DNA of 39,035 nucleotides from DATGLG01 sp035294245 (GTDB lineage Bacteria; Pseudomonadota; Alphaproteobacteria; JACZXZ01): assembly GCA_035294245.1 (NCBI GenBank), contig DATGLG010000049.1, forward strand, positions 1-39,035, read 5' to 3'. The translations under genes and the position numbers were made by a program. Below, piece after piece: positions 24,009 to 32,672 of this stretch (position 1 is the first letter of the stretch; every line of letters begins with the position of its first letter). The notes under the pieces are model-generated. The model ran no database searches. It saw only the letters and a program-made list of their open reading frames with translations, and was not told the DNA's origin.

Positions 24009-26090
24009 TCACGGCGCCGCGAGGGCGTCCAGGAGCGGGGCGATGAATTCGCGATAGCGACGGGCGCGGCCGATGCTGCTGCCGTAGAGCGGGCGGCGCA
24101 CCTGGTTGAGGCTGCCGGTGCGGACGAGGCGCTCCGTCTCGTGGAAGCGCAGGCAGGCGGCGTCCCAGGGCAGGCCGCAGAATGCAACGAGCCGCCGCGC
24201 CTCTCCCTCGAGATCCGCGACGAGGGCCTCGTAGCCGATCTCGAGAAACGCCTCCGCCGGCAGCACCCGCCGCCAATGGGCCATAAGCCCCTGATAGGCG
24301 CGGTGGAAGCGCGCCAGCTCCACGAGATCATAGGCGTAGTCCTGCCCGTTCTCGAAGAGCCGCGTATAGCAGGAGAAGCAGGTATCCGCCGGATCGCGGC
24401 GAATGTGGACGAGCCGCGCGCCGGGCAGGATGAGCCGGATCAGGCCGGCATGGAGGAAATTGGAGGGCATCTTGTCGACGAGGCGCGCAGCACCGGCGGC
24501 GAGCGGCGCGACCTGGTCGAGATAGCGCCGGCCCATCACGGCCAGCCCGTCTCGCGAGAGCGACGCGGCGAAGGCGTCGGCGCTGCGCTCCCGAAGCGCG
24601 GGGCTGCAGAGCTCGGCCGCGATGGCATGCAGATGGGGCAGCTCGCCCGCGCCGCGGATCGCCGGATGGGAGGCGAGGATCTGCTCGACGAGGGTGGTGC
24701 CCGAGCGGGGCATGCCGATGACGAAGACGGGGAGCGGCGACGCGGGGCCGGCATCCGCGAAGCGCGCGAGAAGCTCGGGCGTGAACTGCGCGGCGATGCG
24801 CGCGAGCCAGGCCTCGGCCGCCGCCGGATCATAGGCGGTGACGGCGCGCTTCATGCGATTGCCCTCGGCGAAATGGGCGAAGGCGCGCGCCGCCTCCCCC
24901 GCATCGAGGCAGGCCTTGCCCAGGGCGAAATGGAGGCAGATGCGATCCTGGTAGCCGTGGACGCGGCCGCCTTCGAGCAGCCCGGCCATGGCGGCAATGT
25001 CGGGATCGCCGGGTGCGAAGGTCTTGGCGTCGGCGCGGCTGAGCCAGGCGGAGGCGAGGGTGGGCTCGATGCGGAGGGCGGCGTCGAAGCGCTCGAGCGC
25101 AGCCTTGCGCCGCCCAAGCTGCATCAGCAGCAGCGCCGCATTCGCCATCGCCGTTCCCGAGCGCGGCTGCAAATCGGCCGCGCGCGCGAAGCCGGCGAGC
25201 GCCTCCTCGCTGCGGCCGAGGGCCTGGAGGGCCAGAGCCCGCATATTATGGGCCTCGCCGTTCCCGGGCTCGCGGGCAAGGAGATCGGCGCAGATGGCCA
25301 GCGCCTCGTCGGGCCGGTCCAGGCGACGCAGCGCATTGGCGCGCGCGAGCTGCACATCGCTGCGTCCCGGCGCCACGGCGGCGGCGCGCGCGAGCCAGGC
25401 GAGCGCTTCGGCGTGGCGCTCGCGGGCGCTCTCGACCGCCGCGGCGTTGAGATAGGCGTCGACAAGCTGCGGATCGAGAGCCGCGGCGCGCGCCGCAGCC
25501 GCGAGGGCGTCGTCGAGCCGACCCAGATCGAGGAGTGTGGCGGCGAGATTGCTGTGGAGCTCGGCGGATTGGGGAACGAGCGCGATGGCTTGCTCGTGCC
25601 GCGCCCGCGCGCCGCCGAGATCGCCGAGCCGCCGCAGCGTATTGCCGAGATTGCTGAGGGCCCCGGCGAAATCCGGCTGCAGCTCGATCGCGCGCAAGAG
25701 CGCAGCCCGGCTCTCCTCGAGCGCGCCCTCGCCATGGAGCGCGATGCCGAGATTGTTCCAGGCGGCGGCAAGCGTGGGGTCGCGGGCGATCGCGCGCCGC
25801 CCAACGGCGATCGCCTCGGCGAGGCGTCCCTGGCGCCGATAGACCTCCGCGAGGTTGCTCAGGAAGAGCGCGGGCGCGTCGGCCGCCGCGCAGGCCTGCG
25901 CGAGACAGTCGATCGCCGCGTCGATCTCGCCGCGCCCATAGGCGGCGAGGCCAAGAAGATGCAGGGCCTCAGGCTCCGCCGGCGATGCGGCGAGCAGCGC
26001 GCGGCAGAGGCGCTCGGCCTCGGCACGACGCCCCTCGCGCCAATGGCGGCGAATCGCGGCGAGGGCGGCCTCGGTCTCGGCGCGCGCCAC
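24009..26090 (-). CDS. TPR repeat protein with C-terminal sulfotransferase domain
   Basis: A 693-residue fusion. About ten tetratricopeptide repeats fill residues 5-350 (for example AWNNLGIALHGEGALEESRAA). A sulfotransferase domain covers about 445-690. Its PAPS-binding 5'-phosphosulfate loop is VFVIGMPRSGTTLVEQILAS near 453-472, and the 3'-phosphate element is VHIRRDPADTCFSCYT near 560-575. It should transfer sulfate from PAPS to a peptide, glycan or small acceptor. There is no signal peptide or membrane span. The GTG start at 26090 is 2 nt after the csoR stop, implying co-transcription and translational coupling with the copper repressor, an unexpected partner. The domain order mirrors the TPR-glycosyltransferase at 12306. 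Confidence 0.9.
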   Translation of the reverse strand: MARAETEAALAAIRRHWREGRRAEAERLCRALLAASPAEPEALHLLGLAAYGRGEIDAAIDCLAQACAAADAPALFLSNLAEVYRRQGRLAEAIAVGRRAIARDPTLAAAWNNLGIALHGEGALEESRAALLRAIELQPDFAGALSNLGNTLRRLGDLGGARARHEQAIALVPQSAELHSNLAATLLDLGRLDDALAAAARAAALDPQLVDAYLNAAAVESARERHAEALAWLARAAAVAPGRSDVQLARANALRRLDRPDEALAICADLLAREPGNGEAHNMRALALQALGRSEEALAGFARAADLQPRSGTAMANAALLLMQLGRRKAALERFDAALRIEPTLASAWLSRADAKTFAPGDPDIAAMAGLLEGGRVHGYQDRICLHFALGKACLDAGEAARAFAHFAEGNRMKRAVTAYDPAAAEAWLARIAAQFTPELLARFADAGPASPLPVFVIGMPRSGTTLVEQILASHPAIRGAGELPHLHAIAAELCSPALRERSADAFAASLSRDGLAVMGRRYLDQVAPLAAGAARLVDKMPSNFLHAGLIRLILPGARLVHIRRDPADTCFSCYTRLFENGQDYAYDLVELARFHRAYQGLMAHWRRVLPAEAFLEIGYEALVADLEGEARRLVAFCGLPWDAACLRFHETERLVRTGSLNQVRRPLYGSSIGRARRYREFIAPLLDALAAP

Positions 26091-26092
26091 GC

Positions 26093-26368
26093 TCAGCCCG
26101 ACATGCGGCCCAGCACCTGCACCAGCTCGGCGACCTTGCGCCGCTGATCCTCGGCGTCGCCCGAGGCGATCGCATGCTCGACGCAGGTGCCGATATGGTC
26201 CTTGAGGATCTCGTCCTCGACCCGCTTGAGGGCGGCGCGCACCGCCTCGATCTGGTTCACCACGTCGATGCAGTAGCGGTCCTCGGCGATCATGCGGGCG
26301 ATGCCGCGCACCTGGCCCTCGACGCGGTTGAGCCGCGTGGCGGCCGTCTTCTTGACTTCGCTGCGCAT
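26093..26368 (-). CDS. csoR: CsoR-type copper-sensing repressor
   Basis: A 91-residue CsoR/RcnR family repressor, all helical. Copper ligands are present with CsoR spacing: C33 (RYCIDVVNQI), H58 and C62 (DHIGTCVEHAI), matching the C-x24-H-x3-C arrangement of Cu(I) sensors; RcnR-type nickel/cobalt sensors have a His near the N-terminus instead. The protein should bind DNA without copper and release it on Cu(I) binding. It is divergent from copA, with a 21-bp dyad operator in the 69-bp gap. No ribosome-binding site precedes the ATG at 26368, and its predicted transcription start is at or next to the ATG. Confidence 0.93.
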   Translation of the reverse strand: MRSEVKKTAATRLNRVEGQVRGIARMIAEDRYCIDVVNQIEAVRAALKRVEDEILKDHIGTCVEHAIASGDAEDQRRKVAELVQVLGRMSG

Positions 26369-26381
26369 GGCGACATACTAT
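26352..26381 (+). promoter_or_regulatory. copA promoter
   Basis: TTGACT (26352-26357), an 18-bp spacer and TACTAT (26376-26381). The -35 box lies within the first codons of csoR. The -10 box overlaps the CsoR operator, so bound repressor would block RNA polymerase. Transcription from about 26388 gives copA a leader of about 50 nt. Confidence 0.6.
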
Positions 26382-26403
26382 ACCCCAGTACGGTATAGAT
26401 CAA
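26375..26403 (-). promoter_or_regulatory. csoR promoter
   Basis: On the minus strand: TTGATC (26403-26398), a 17-bp spacer and TAGTAT (26380-26375). The operator fills the spacer and touches both boxes, so autorepression is expected. The start would fall near 26368, the A of the csoR ATG. Confidence 0.6.
26378..26398. promoter_or_regulatory. CsoR operator
   Basis: A perfect 7-bp dyad CTATACC-N7-GGTATAG between csoR and copA. Placement over both promoters and the A/T-flanked C-tract/G-tract layout fit known CsoR sites. Binding is inferred, not shown. Confidence 0.75.
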
Positions 26404-26437
26404 GGCCCTGATATCGCACCACGAGGCGCCCGTCGCG

Positions 26438-28834
26438 ATGAACGCCCCCGATCCCAGCCCCCGGCATCCCCATCACGGCTGCGCTCACGATCATGCGCCC
26501 GCAGGCGCGGCGGCAAACGACGCGCGCGATCCCGTCTGCGGCATGCGTGTCGACCCGGCGACGGCTAAGCACCGGGCCGAGCACGACGGGCGCATCTATT
26601 ACTTCTGCAATCCGAGGTGCCGCGAGAAGTTCGTCGCGGCGCCCGAGCGCTATCTCGACGCCGCGGTGGAGGAGCGGCGCGCTGCACCGGCAGCGAGGGC
26701 GCCGGCAGCTCCAAGCGCCGCCCGCTGGACCTGCCCCATGCATCCCGAGATCCTGCGCGACGCGCCAGGAAGCTGTCCCCTTTGCGGCATGGCCCTCGAG
26801 CCGCTGGCCCCGACGGGCGACGAGGTCGAGAACCCCGAGCTCGCCCTGATGACGCGGCGCTTCTGGCTCGGCGTCGCGCTCTCCCTGCCGCTCCTGATCC
26901 TGAGCATGGCAAGCGACATGGCAGGCGGCGGGCTCGCGCACCTGCTCTCGCCGCGCGCTGCGATCTGGGTGCAGCTCGCCCTTGCGACACCCGTGGTGCT
27001 GTGGGGCGGCGCTCCCTTCTTTGCGCGCGGCTGGGCCTCGATCAAGGCGCGCAGCCCCAACATGTTCACCCTCATCGCCCTCGGCACGGGCGTCGCCTAT
27101 GGCTACAGCCTCGTCGCGACATTCTTCCCCGGCCTCTTCCCGCCCTCCTTCCGCGGGCATGGCGGCACCGTCGCGGTCTATTTCGAGGCTGCCGCCGTCA
27201 TCACCACCCTCGTGTTGCTCGGCCAGGTGCTCGAGCTGCGCGCCCGCGCCAAGACCGGGAGCGCCATCCGCGCCCTTCTCGACCTCGCCCCCAAGACCGC
27301 GCGCCTCGTGTGCGACGACGGCGGCGAGACGGACCTCCCCCTCGACCAGGTCGCCGTCGGCGCGCGCCTGCGCGTGCGTCCCGGCGAGAAGGTGCCCCTC
27401 GACGGCGTCGTGATCGAGGGCAAGAGCGCCGTCGACGAGTCGATGCTCACCGGCGAGCCGCTCCCCGTCGAGAAGGCTCCCGGGGACGCGGTGACCGGAG
27501 CGACCCTCAACCTCTCGGGCAGCTTCATCATGCGCGCCGAGCGCGTCGGCGCCGACACGCTGCTTTCGCGCATCGTCGCCATGGTGGCCGAGGCGCAGCG
27601 CTCGCGCGCGCCCATCCAGGGCCTCGCCGACCGCGTCTCCGCCTGGTTCGTTCCCGCCGTGATCCTGGTCGCGATCGCGGCCTTCGTCGCCTGGTCGATC
27701 TACGGCCCGGCGCCGGCGCTCGCCTTCGCCCTCGTCAATGCCGTCGCCGTGCTCATCATCGCCTGCCCCTGCGCCCTCGGCCTCGCCACGCCGATGTCGA
27801 TCATGGTCGGCACCGGCCGCGGCGCGCTCGCCGGCGTGCTGATCAAGAACGCCGAGGCGCTGCAGCTCCTGGAGCGCGTCGATACCATCGTCGTCGACAA
27901 GACGGGCACCCTCACCGAGGGCAAGCCGCGCCTCGTCGGCGTGACGGCGACGGGCGATCTCGCCGAGGACGTGCTCCTCCGCCTCGTCGCCAGCCTCGAG
28001 CGCGGCAGCGAGCATCCCCTGGCCGCCGCCATCGTCGAGGGGGCGGCTGCGCGCGGCCTCGCCCTCGCGAGCGCCGCCGAGTTCCAGGCTCTCCCCGGCA
28101 AGGGCGTCGTCGGCGCCGTCGAGGGCAAGCGGGTCGCGGTTGGAAACCTCGCCCTGCTTCAGGACTTGCGCATCGATGCGCGCGACCTCCCGGCGCAAGC
28201 CGAGGCCCGGCGTCGCGAGGGGCAGACAGTCATGCTCGTCGCCGTCGAGGGCGACGCCGCCGGCCTCATCGCCGTCGCCGACCCGATCAAGGCGACGGCC
28301 GCGGATGCCGTCGCGTCACTGCGCGCCGGTGGCCTTCGCGTCGTCATGCTCACCGGCGACAGCCGCGCGACGGCGGAGGCCGTCGCCAGGCGCCTCGGCA
28401 TCGCCGAGACCGTCGCCGAGGTGCTGCCGGCGGAGAAAGCCGCGGTGGTGGAGAGGCTGCGGCGCGAAGGCCGCCGCGTCGCCATGGCCGGGGACGGCAT
28501 CAACGACGCCCCGGCCCTGGCCGCGGCCCATGTCGGCATCGCCATGGGCACGGGCGCCGATGTGGCGATGGAGAGCGCCGGCATCACCCTCCTCAAGGGC
28601 GATCTCGGCGGCATCCTGCGCGCGCGCCGCCTGAGCCGCGCGGTGATGCGCAATATCCGGCAGAACCTCGTCCTCGCCTTCGTCTTCAACGCCCTCGCGG
28701 TGCCGATCGCCGCCGGGGTGCTCTACCCGCTCTGGGGGCTGCTCCTCAATCCCATGATCGCGAGCGCGGCTATGAGCGCAAGCTCGGTGACGGTGATCGG
28801 CAACGCGCTCAGGCTGCGGCGCGTCAAGCTCTAG
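26438..28834 (+). CDS. copA: Copper-exporting P1B-type ATPase CopA
   Basis: A 798-residue inner-membrane pump that should export Cu(I) to the periplasm using ATP. Instead of classical HMA (CxxC) domains the N-terminus has a His-rich leader (HPHHGCAHDH), a YHS domain (DPVCGMRV at 31-38, YYFCNPRC at 54-61) and a heavy-metal-binding domain (WTCPMHPEI...CPLCGM, 97-118). The core is complete: TGE 338-340, membrane metal site CPC 443-445, phosphorylation DKTGT with D487, SEHP 524-527, GDGIND 685-690, and M779-S-A-S-S783 in the last helix. The gene is divergent from csoR and lies under its operator. The ATG at 26438 has no strong ribosome-binding site. Confidence 0.95.
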   Translation: MNAPDPSPRHPHHGCAHDHAPAGAAANDARDPVCGMRVDPATAKHRAEHDGRIYYFCNPRCREKFVAAPERYLDAAVEERRAAPAARAPAAPSAARWTCPMHPEILRDAPGSCPLCGMALEPLAPTGDEVENPELALMTRRFWLGVALSLPLLILSMASDMAGGGLAHLLSPRAAIWVQLALATPVVLWGGAPFFARGWASIKARSPNMFTLIALGTGVAYGYSLVATFFPGLFPPSFRGHGGTVAVYFEAAAVITTLVLLGQVLELRARAKTGSAIRALLDLAPKTARLVCDDGGETDLPLDQVAVGARLRVRPGEKVPLDGVVIEGKSAVDESMLTGEPLPVEKAPGDAVTGATLNLSGSFIMRAERVGADTLLSRIVAMVAEAQRSRAPIQGLADRVSAWFVPAVILVAIAAFVAWSIYGPAPALAFALVNAVAVLIIACPCALGLATPMSIMVGTGRGALAGVLIKNAEALQLLERVDTIVVDKTGTLTEGKPRLVGVTATGDLAEDVLLRLVASLERGSEHPLAAAIVEGAAARGLALASAAEFQALPGKGVVGAVEGKRVAVGNLALLQDLRIDARDLPAQAEARRREGQTVMLVAVEGDAAGLIAVADPIKATAADAVASLRAGGLRVVMLTGDSRATAEAVARRLGIAETVAEVLPAEKAAVVERLRREGRRVAMAGDGINDAPALAAAHVGIAMGTGADVAMESAGITLLKGDLGGILRARRLSRAVMRNIRQNLVLAFVFNALAVPIAAGVLYPLWGLLLNPMIASAAMSASSVTVIGNALRLRRVKL

Positions 28835-28945
28835 TGTATGAAGGGCAAAGCCGCCGTGTCGCTGACGACGTCACGCCGCCGTCTTTGATCCGTTCCGGAC
28901 ATCGGTCGGCGCAGCGACGATCCCGCGTTGAGGCTTGGGGGCGCT

Positions 28946-29614
28946 ATGATGAACGCTCGTGGACAATTTGAGCTGCTCAGTTTCAACGCCGGCTTTGTCG
29001 ATACGACGGGCTTTCTCGGCCTGCAAGGCCTTTTCATGGCGCACATCACTGGCAACTTCGTGACGCTTGCCGCCACTCTGGTGATGGGGCCGCACGGTGT
29101 CATCGCCAAGCTGCTGGTGATCCCCGAATTCATACTCGTCCTTGCGCTGGGCCGGCTCGCCGGCTCCAGAATGAGAGCGCGCGGGCGGCCTGTCTTGCGG
29201 ATCGCGCTCGCGGCCATGATGTGCTCCCTGCTGGCATTCTTCGCTCTTGCGGTTGTTTTTGGGCCCTTTGCCGACAGCGACGCGCCACCGGCGCTGCTGA
29301 CGGCCTTCGCGGGCATTACCGCCATGGCTATGCAGAATGCCGTGCAGCGCGTCCATTTTGTCGGCATGCCACCGACAACGCTGATGACCGGCAATATCAC
29401 GCAAGCCATCCTTGATGCCAACGATTTGATCTGGGGACTCGAGAGGGTCGATACAGCGACCGTTCGCGCCCGGCTTGCGCGGACGGTGCGGGGCATCGTC
29501 TCGTTCGCGGCCGGTTGTGCTGTTGCGGCGCTCCTCTATTACGGGCTCGGGTTTTGGTGTCTTGCGGCGCCGGTCGCCGTTGGCGCGATAATTGTCATGC
29601 TAACAGAGAACTGA
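28946..29614 (+). CDS. DUF1275 (YoaK) family membrane protein
   Basis: A 222-residue protein with about six hydrophobic spans. The first, LLSFNAGFVDTTGFLGLQGLFMAHITGNFVTLA, is the DUF1275 signature, and MAMQNAVQRVHFVGMPPTTLMTGNITQ repeats the MTGN element. Function of the family is unknown; a small-molecule transport role is often assumed. Two ATGs are available (28946, 28949), with a G-rich stretch just upstream. Codon use is a little richer in A/T than neighbouring genes, possibly a later arrival. The 111 bp upstream, after copA, shows no clear promoter; cotranscription with copA cannot be excluded. Confidence 0.83.
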   Translation: MMNARGQFELLSFNAGFVDTTGFLGLQGLFMAHITGNFVTLAATLVMGPHGVIAKLLVIPEFILVLALGRLAGSRMRARGRPVLRIALAAMMCSLLAFFALAVVFGPFADSDAPPALLTAFAGITAMAMQNAVQRVHFVGMPPTTLMTGNITQAILDANDLIWGLERVDTATVRARLARTVRGIVSFAAGCAVAALLYYGLGFWCLAAPVAVGAIIVMLTEN

Positions 29615-29692
29615 CGTATCCTCGCGAGGCCTGCGCCATTTCTCCACCGTCCGGCTGCTTCAGCTTGTTTTCGGAGATGGCGCGCCGCGCGC

Positions 29693-30661
29693 TTAGACGA
29701 CTTGGTTCTTGAGCGCCGCCTCGCCCCTCCACAGGCGGTCGAGATTCTCGATCAGGATGTCGATGACGTTCTCCTCGTAGCGCCGCGTCTCGCCGGCGGT
29801 GTGCGGCGTGATCAGCACGTTGGAGAAGCCCCAGAGCGGCGAGTCGGGCGGCAGCGGCTCCTCGAGGGTGCAGTCGAGCCCGGCCGCCGCGAGACGGCCC
29901 TCGCCGAGGGCCTTGATCAAGGCGGGCTCGTCGACGCAGCGGCCGCGCGCGACATTGACGAGATGGGCCGAGGGCTTCATCGCCTGAAGCGCCCTCACGC
30001 CGATGACCCCCTCGGTCTCGGGTGTCAACGGACAGGTGAGCGCCACGATGTCGGCCTGCGGCAGCAGCGCGTCGAGCTCGCCCAGGCCGTGCACGGAATC
30101 AGCGCCGTTGCTGCCCGCGGCGGGATCGCGCCGGACGCCGAGGACGCGCAGGCCGAAGGCCTTGGCGAGCTGCGCCAGGCGCCCGCCGATGCGGCCGAGC
30201 CCGATGATGAGCAGGGTCTTGCCGCCGAGCTCGTCCTCGCGGCGGTCGAGCTCGCCGATCATGCCGCGCCAGACCCGCTTCGCCTGGTTGTCGCGCGCCT
30301 CGGGGAGGCGCCGCGCCAGCGCCAGGATGAGCGCCATGGCGTGCTCGGCCACGGCGCGCGCATTGACGCCTTGCGCGCTCGCCAGGCGAATGCCGTGCGC
30401 GCGGAGGAGATCGCGGGAATACTGATCGACCCCGGCGCTGATCGATTGGATGAAGCGCAGCCTCGGCGCGCGCTCGACGAGCTCGTTCCGCCACATCCCC
30501 GAGACGACGAGCACATCCGCCTCGCCGATCCGCGCCTCGAGCGCCTCGCGCGCGCCGACCTGGAAGCTCGTGATCCCCGTGCGGCGCAAGGCGAAGCGCT
30601 CCTGCAGGCGATAGGCGACATGGGCGAAGCAGATGGTCAGGCGGTCCTTCGGCGGAAGCAT
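29693..30661 (-). CDS. D-2-hydroxyacid dehydrogenase
   Basis: A 322-residue NAD(P)-dependent oxidoreductase of the D-isomer-specific 2-hydroxyacid dehydrogenase family. The dinucleotide loop G154-L-G156-R-I-G159 is in LLIIGLGRIGGRLAQLA. The catalytic R239 (NVARGRCVDE), E268 (LEEP) and H287 (TPHTAGET) are all present. It could reduce a 2-oxoacid such as glyoxylate, hydroxypyruvate or a branched substrate; the specific one is not evident. AAGGAT lies 5 nt before the ATG at 30661. It is 46 nt downstream of mutL on the same strand, at the end of the housekeeping block, and may be read through from it. Confidence 0.9.
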   Translation of the reverse strand: MLPPKDRLTICFAHVAYRLQERFALRRTGITSFQVGAREALEARIGEADVLVVSGMWRNELVERAPRLRFIQSISAGVDQYSRDLLRAHGIRLASAQGVNARAVAEHAMALILALARRLPEARDNQAKRVWRGMIGELDRREDELGGKTLLIIGLGRIGGRLAQLAKAFGLRVLGVRRDPAAGSNGADSVHGLGELDALLPQADIVALTCPLTPETEGVIGVRALQAMKPSAHLVNVARGRCVDEPALIKALGEGRLAAAGLDCTLEEPLPPDSPLWGFSNVLITPHTAGETRRYEENVIDILIENLDRLWRGEAALKNQVV

Positions 30662-30707
30662 GGGCGATCCTTGGGGTTGGGAAAGAAATGGATGCGTCGA
30701 TCGTCGC

Positions 30708-32531
30708 TCAGCGCCGCCCGAACAGCCTCTCGATATCGGCAAGCTTGAGCTCGACGTAAGTAGGCCGGCCGTGATTGCACTGCCCGGAATGGGGGGTCGC
30801 CTCCATCTCGCGCAGAAGCGCGTCCATCTCGGCCAGGGAGAGGCGCCGCCCGGCGCGCACGCTGCCGTGGCAGGCGAGCGTGCCGCAGACCGCCTCGAGC
30901 CGCTCCTTGAGCGAGAGCGCCTGGCCCAGCTCGGCGAGCTCGTCGGCGAGATCGCGCACCAGCCCCGTCACGTCGCATTCGCCGAGGAGCGCCGGCACCT
31001 CGCGCACGACAACGGCCCCCGTGCCGAAGGGCTCGAGCACGAGGCCGAGCTCGGCAAGCTCGGGCGCACGCGCGGCGAGGCGCTCGGCCGCCGCCGCGTC
31101 GAGCTCGACGACCTCGGGGATGAGGAGCGCCTGGCGCCGGACCCCGGCATCGCCCAAGGCGCGCTTCATGCGCTCATAGACGAGGCGCTCATGGGCGGCG
31201 TGCTGATCGACGATGACGATGCCGTCCGCCGTCTGCGCGACGATATAGGTCTCGTGGAGCTGGGCGCGCGGCGCGCCCAACGGATAGGCGGCGGACCCCG
31301 CTGCCGCGGCACCCTCGGGAGCGGCCGCCACGGCCAGTGGCGGCGTTTCAAGACCAGGCAACGCCGCCGCCTCGGACGAAGGCGGCGCGAAATAGGCGGC
31401 GGCGGCTTCCGCCAGGCCCCGCGGCAGCGCGGTGCCGCCGGCGGGCCGTGGCGCGGAATGCCCGTAGGCCGGGGATGCCGCCGGGCGGAAGGCGCCGAGA
31501 GCGGCATGGGCCACCGTCGTCGCGGCGCGATGCCCGGCTTCCGCAAGCGCATGCTTGAGGGTGCTCACGATGAGCCCGCGCACGAGACCGGCGTCGCGGA
31601 AGCGCACCTCCGCCTTGGTCGGATGCACGTTCACGTCGACGAGCTCGGGATCGAGCTCGAGGAAGAGGGCGAGCATGGGGTGGCGGTCGCGGGCGAGAAA
31701 ATCCTGATAGGCGCCGCGCACCGCGCCCACCAGGAGCTTGTCGCGCACAGGGCGGCCATTGACGAAGAGATATTGGTGCTGCGCCGTGGCGCGGTTGAGG
31801 GTCGGCACGCCGGCGTAGCCCGAAAGGCGCAGGCCCTCGCGCGCGGCGGCGATGGGGAGCGCGTTCTCGGCGAAGTCACGCCCCATGACGGCGGCGAGGC
31901 GGCCGAGCCGCGCGTCGAGGAGATCGCCCTGGGCGGCGGTGAGCTTGACCACCGCGCGCTCGCCATCGGAAAGCGAGAAGGCGACCTCGGGATGGGCCAT
32001 GGCGAGGCGATTGACCACATCGACCGCGTGCTGCAGCTCGGTGCGCTCGGCCTTGAGGAATTTGAGCCGCGCCGGGGTGGCGAAGAAAAGATCGCGCACC
32101 TCGACGCGGGTGCCCGGCGGATGCGCCGCCGGCTGGGGCGCTCCCTTGCGCCCGCCCTCGACCGCGAGGCTCCAGGCCTCGGCCGCGCCGCGCCGCCGGC
32201 TGGTGAGCGTCAGGCGGCTGACGGCGCCGATCGAGGGCAGCGCCTCGCCGCGGAAGCCCAGGGTCGCGATGCGGGTGAGATCGTCATCCGGCAGCTTGGA
32301 GGTGGCGTGGCGCTCGACCGCGAGCGCCAATTCGCCCGGGTCCATACCGCCGCCGTCATCGACCACGACGATGAGGCTGCGCCCGCCGTCGCGCAGCACC
32401 GCGTCGATGCGGCGCGCCCCGGCGTCGAGCGCGTTCTCGATCAGCTCCTTGAGGGCCGCCGCCGGGCGCTCGATCACCTCGCCCGCGGCGATCTGATTGA
32501 CCAGATTGGAGGGCAGCAGGCGGATGGTCAC
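30708..32531 (-). CDS. mutL: DNA mismatch repair protein MutL
   Basis: A 607-residue mismatch repair factor linking MutS recognition to strand removal. The N-terminal GHKL ATPase is complete: EVIERPAAALKELIENALDAGA, DDGGGMD, RHATSKL and LGFRGEALPSI. NVHPTKAEVRF follows near 300. The C-terminal endonuclease motif DQHA-x2-E-x4-E is intact (DQHA 442-445, E448, E453), together with ACHGSVRAG and CNHGRP near the end. This MutL should therefore nick DNA itself, as in bacteria without MutH. The start is GTG at 32531 with GGAGAGGG upstream. The linker (about 330-420) is Ala/Pro-rich. Confidence 0.96.
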   Translation of the reverse strand: MTIRLLPSNLVNQIAAGEVIERPAAALKELIENALDAGARRIDAVLRDGGRSLIVVVDDGGGMDPGELALAVERHATSKLPDDDLTRIATLGFRGEALPSIGAVSRLTLTSRRRGAAEAWSLAVEGGRKGAPQPAAHPPGTRVEVRDLFFATPARLKFLKAERTELQHAVDVVNRLAMAHPEVAFSLSDGERAVVKLTAAQGDLLDARLGRLAAVMGRDFAENALPIAAAREGLRLSGYAGVPTLNRATAQHQYLFVNGRPVRDKLLVGAVRGAYQDFLARDRHPMLALFLELDPELVDVNVHPTKAEVRFRDAGLVRGLIVSTLKHALAEAGHRAATTVAHAALGAFRPAASPAYGHSAPRPAGGTALPRGLAEAAAAYFAPPSSEAAALPGLETPPLAVAAAPEGAAAAGSAAYPLGAPRAQLHETYIVAQTADGIVIVDQHAAHERLVYERMKRALGDAGVRRQALLIPEVVELDAAAAERLAARAPELAELGLVLEPFGTGAVVVREVPALLGECDVTGLVRDLADELAELGQALSLKERLEAVCGTLACHGSVRAGRRLSLAEMDALLREMEATPHSGQCNHGRPTYVELKLADIERLFGRR

Positions 32532-32672
32532 GCGGCCCTCTCCGCGGCGGCGCGGCGAACGGGGACGGGATGGCTCGGCTCGGTGGGGCTCAACGCGGCG
32601 TCTCCTCCTTCCGCCTGCATATCACGGCAGAGCGGCGGCCGCGAGACGCGCGCATCGGGGCGCCGACACCGA

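Noticed and set aside
24141..26147. A 668-residue open frame opposite the TPR-sulfotransferase
   Set aside because: No motifs, Arg/Gly/Glu-rich composition; the minus-strand frame has unmistakable TPR and PAPS motifs.
26378..28198. A 606-residue open frame opposite copA
   Set aside because: The CopA frame carries all P-type ATPase motifs; this is its shadow.
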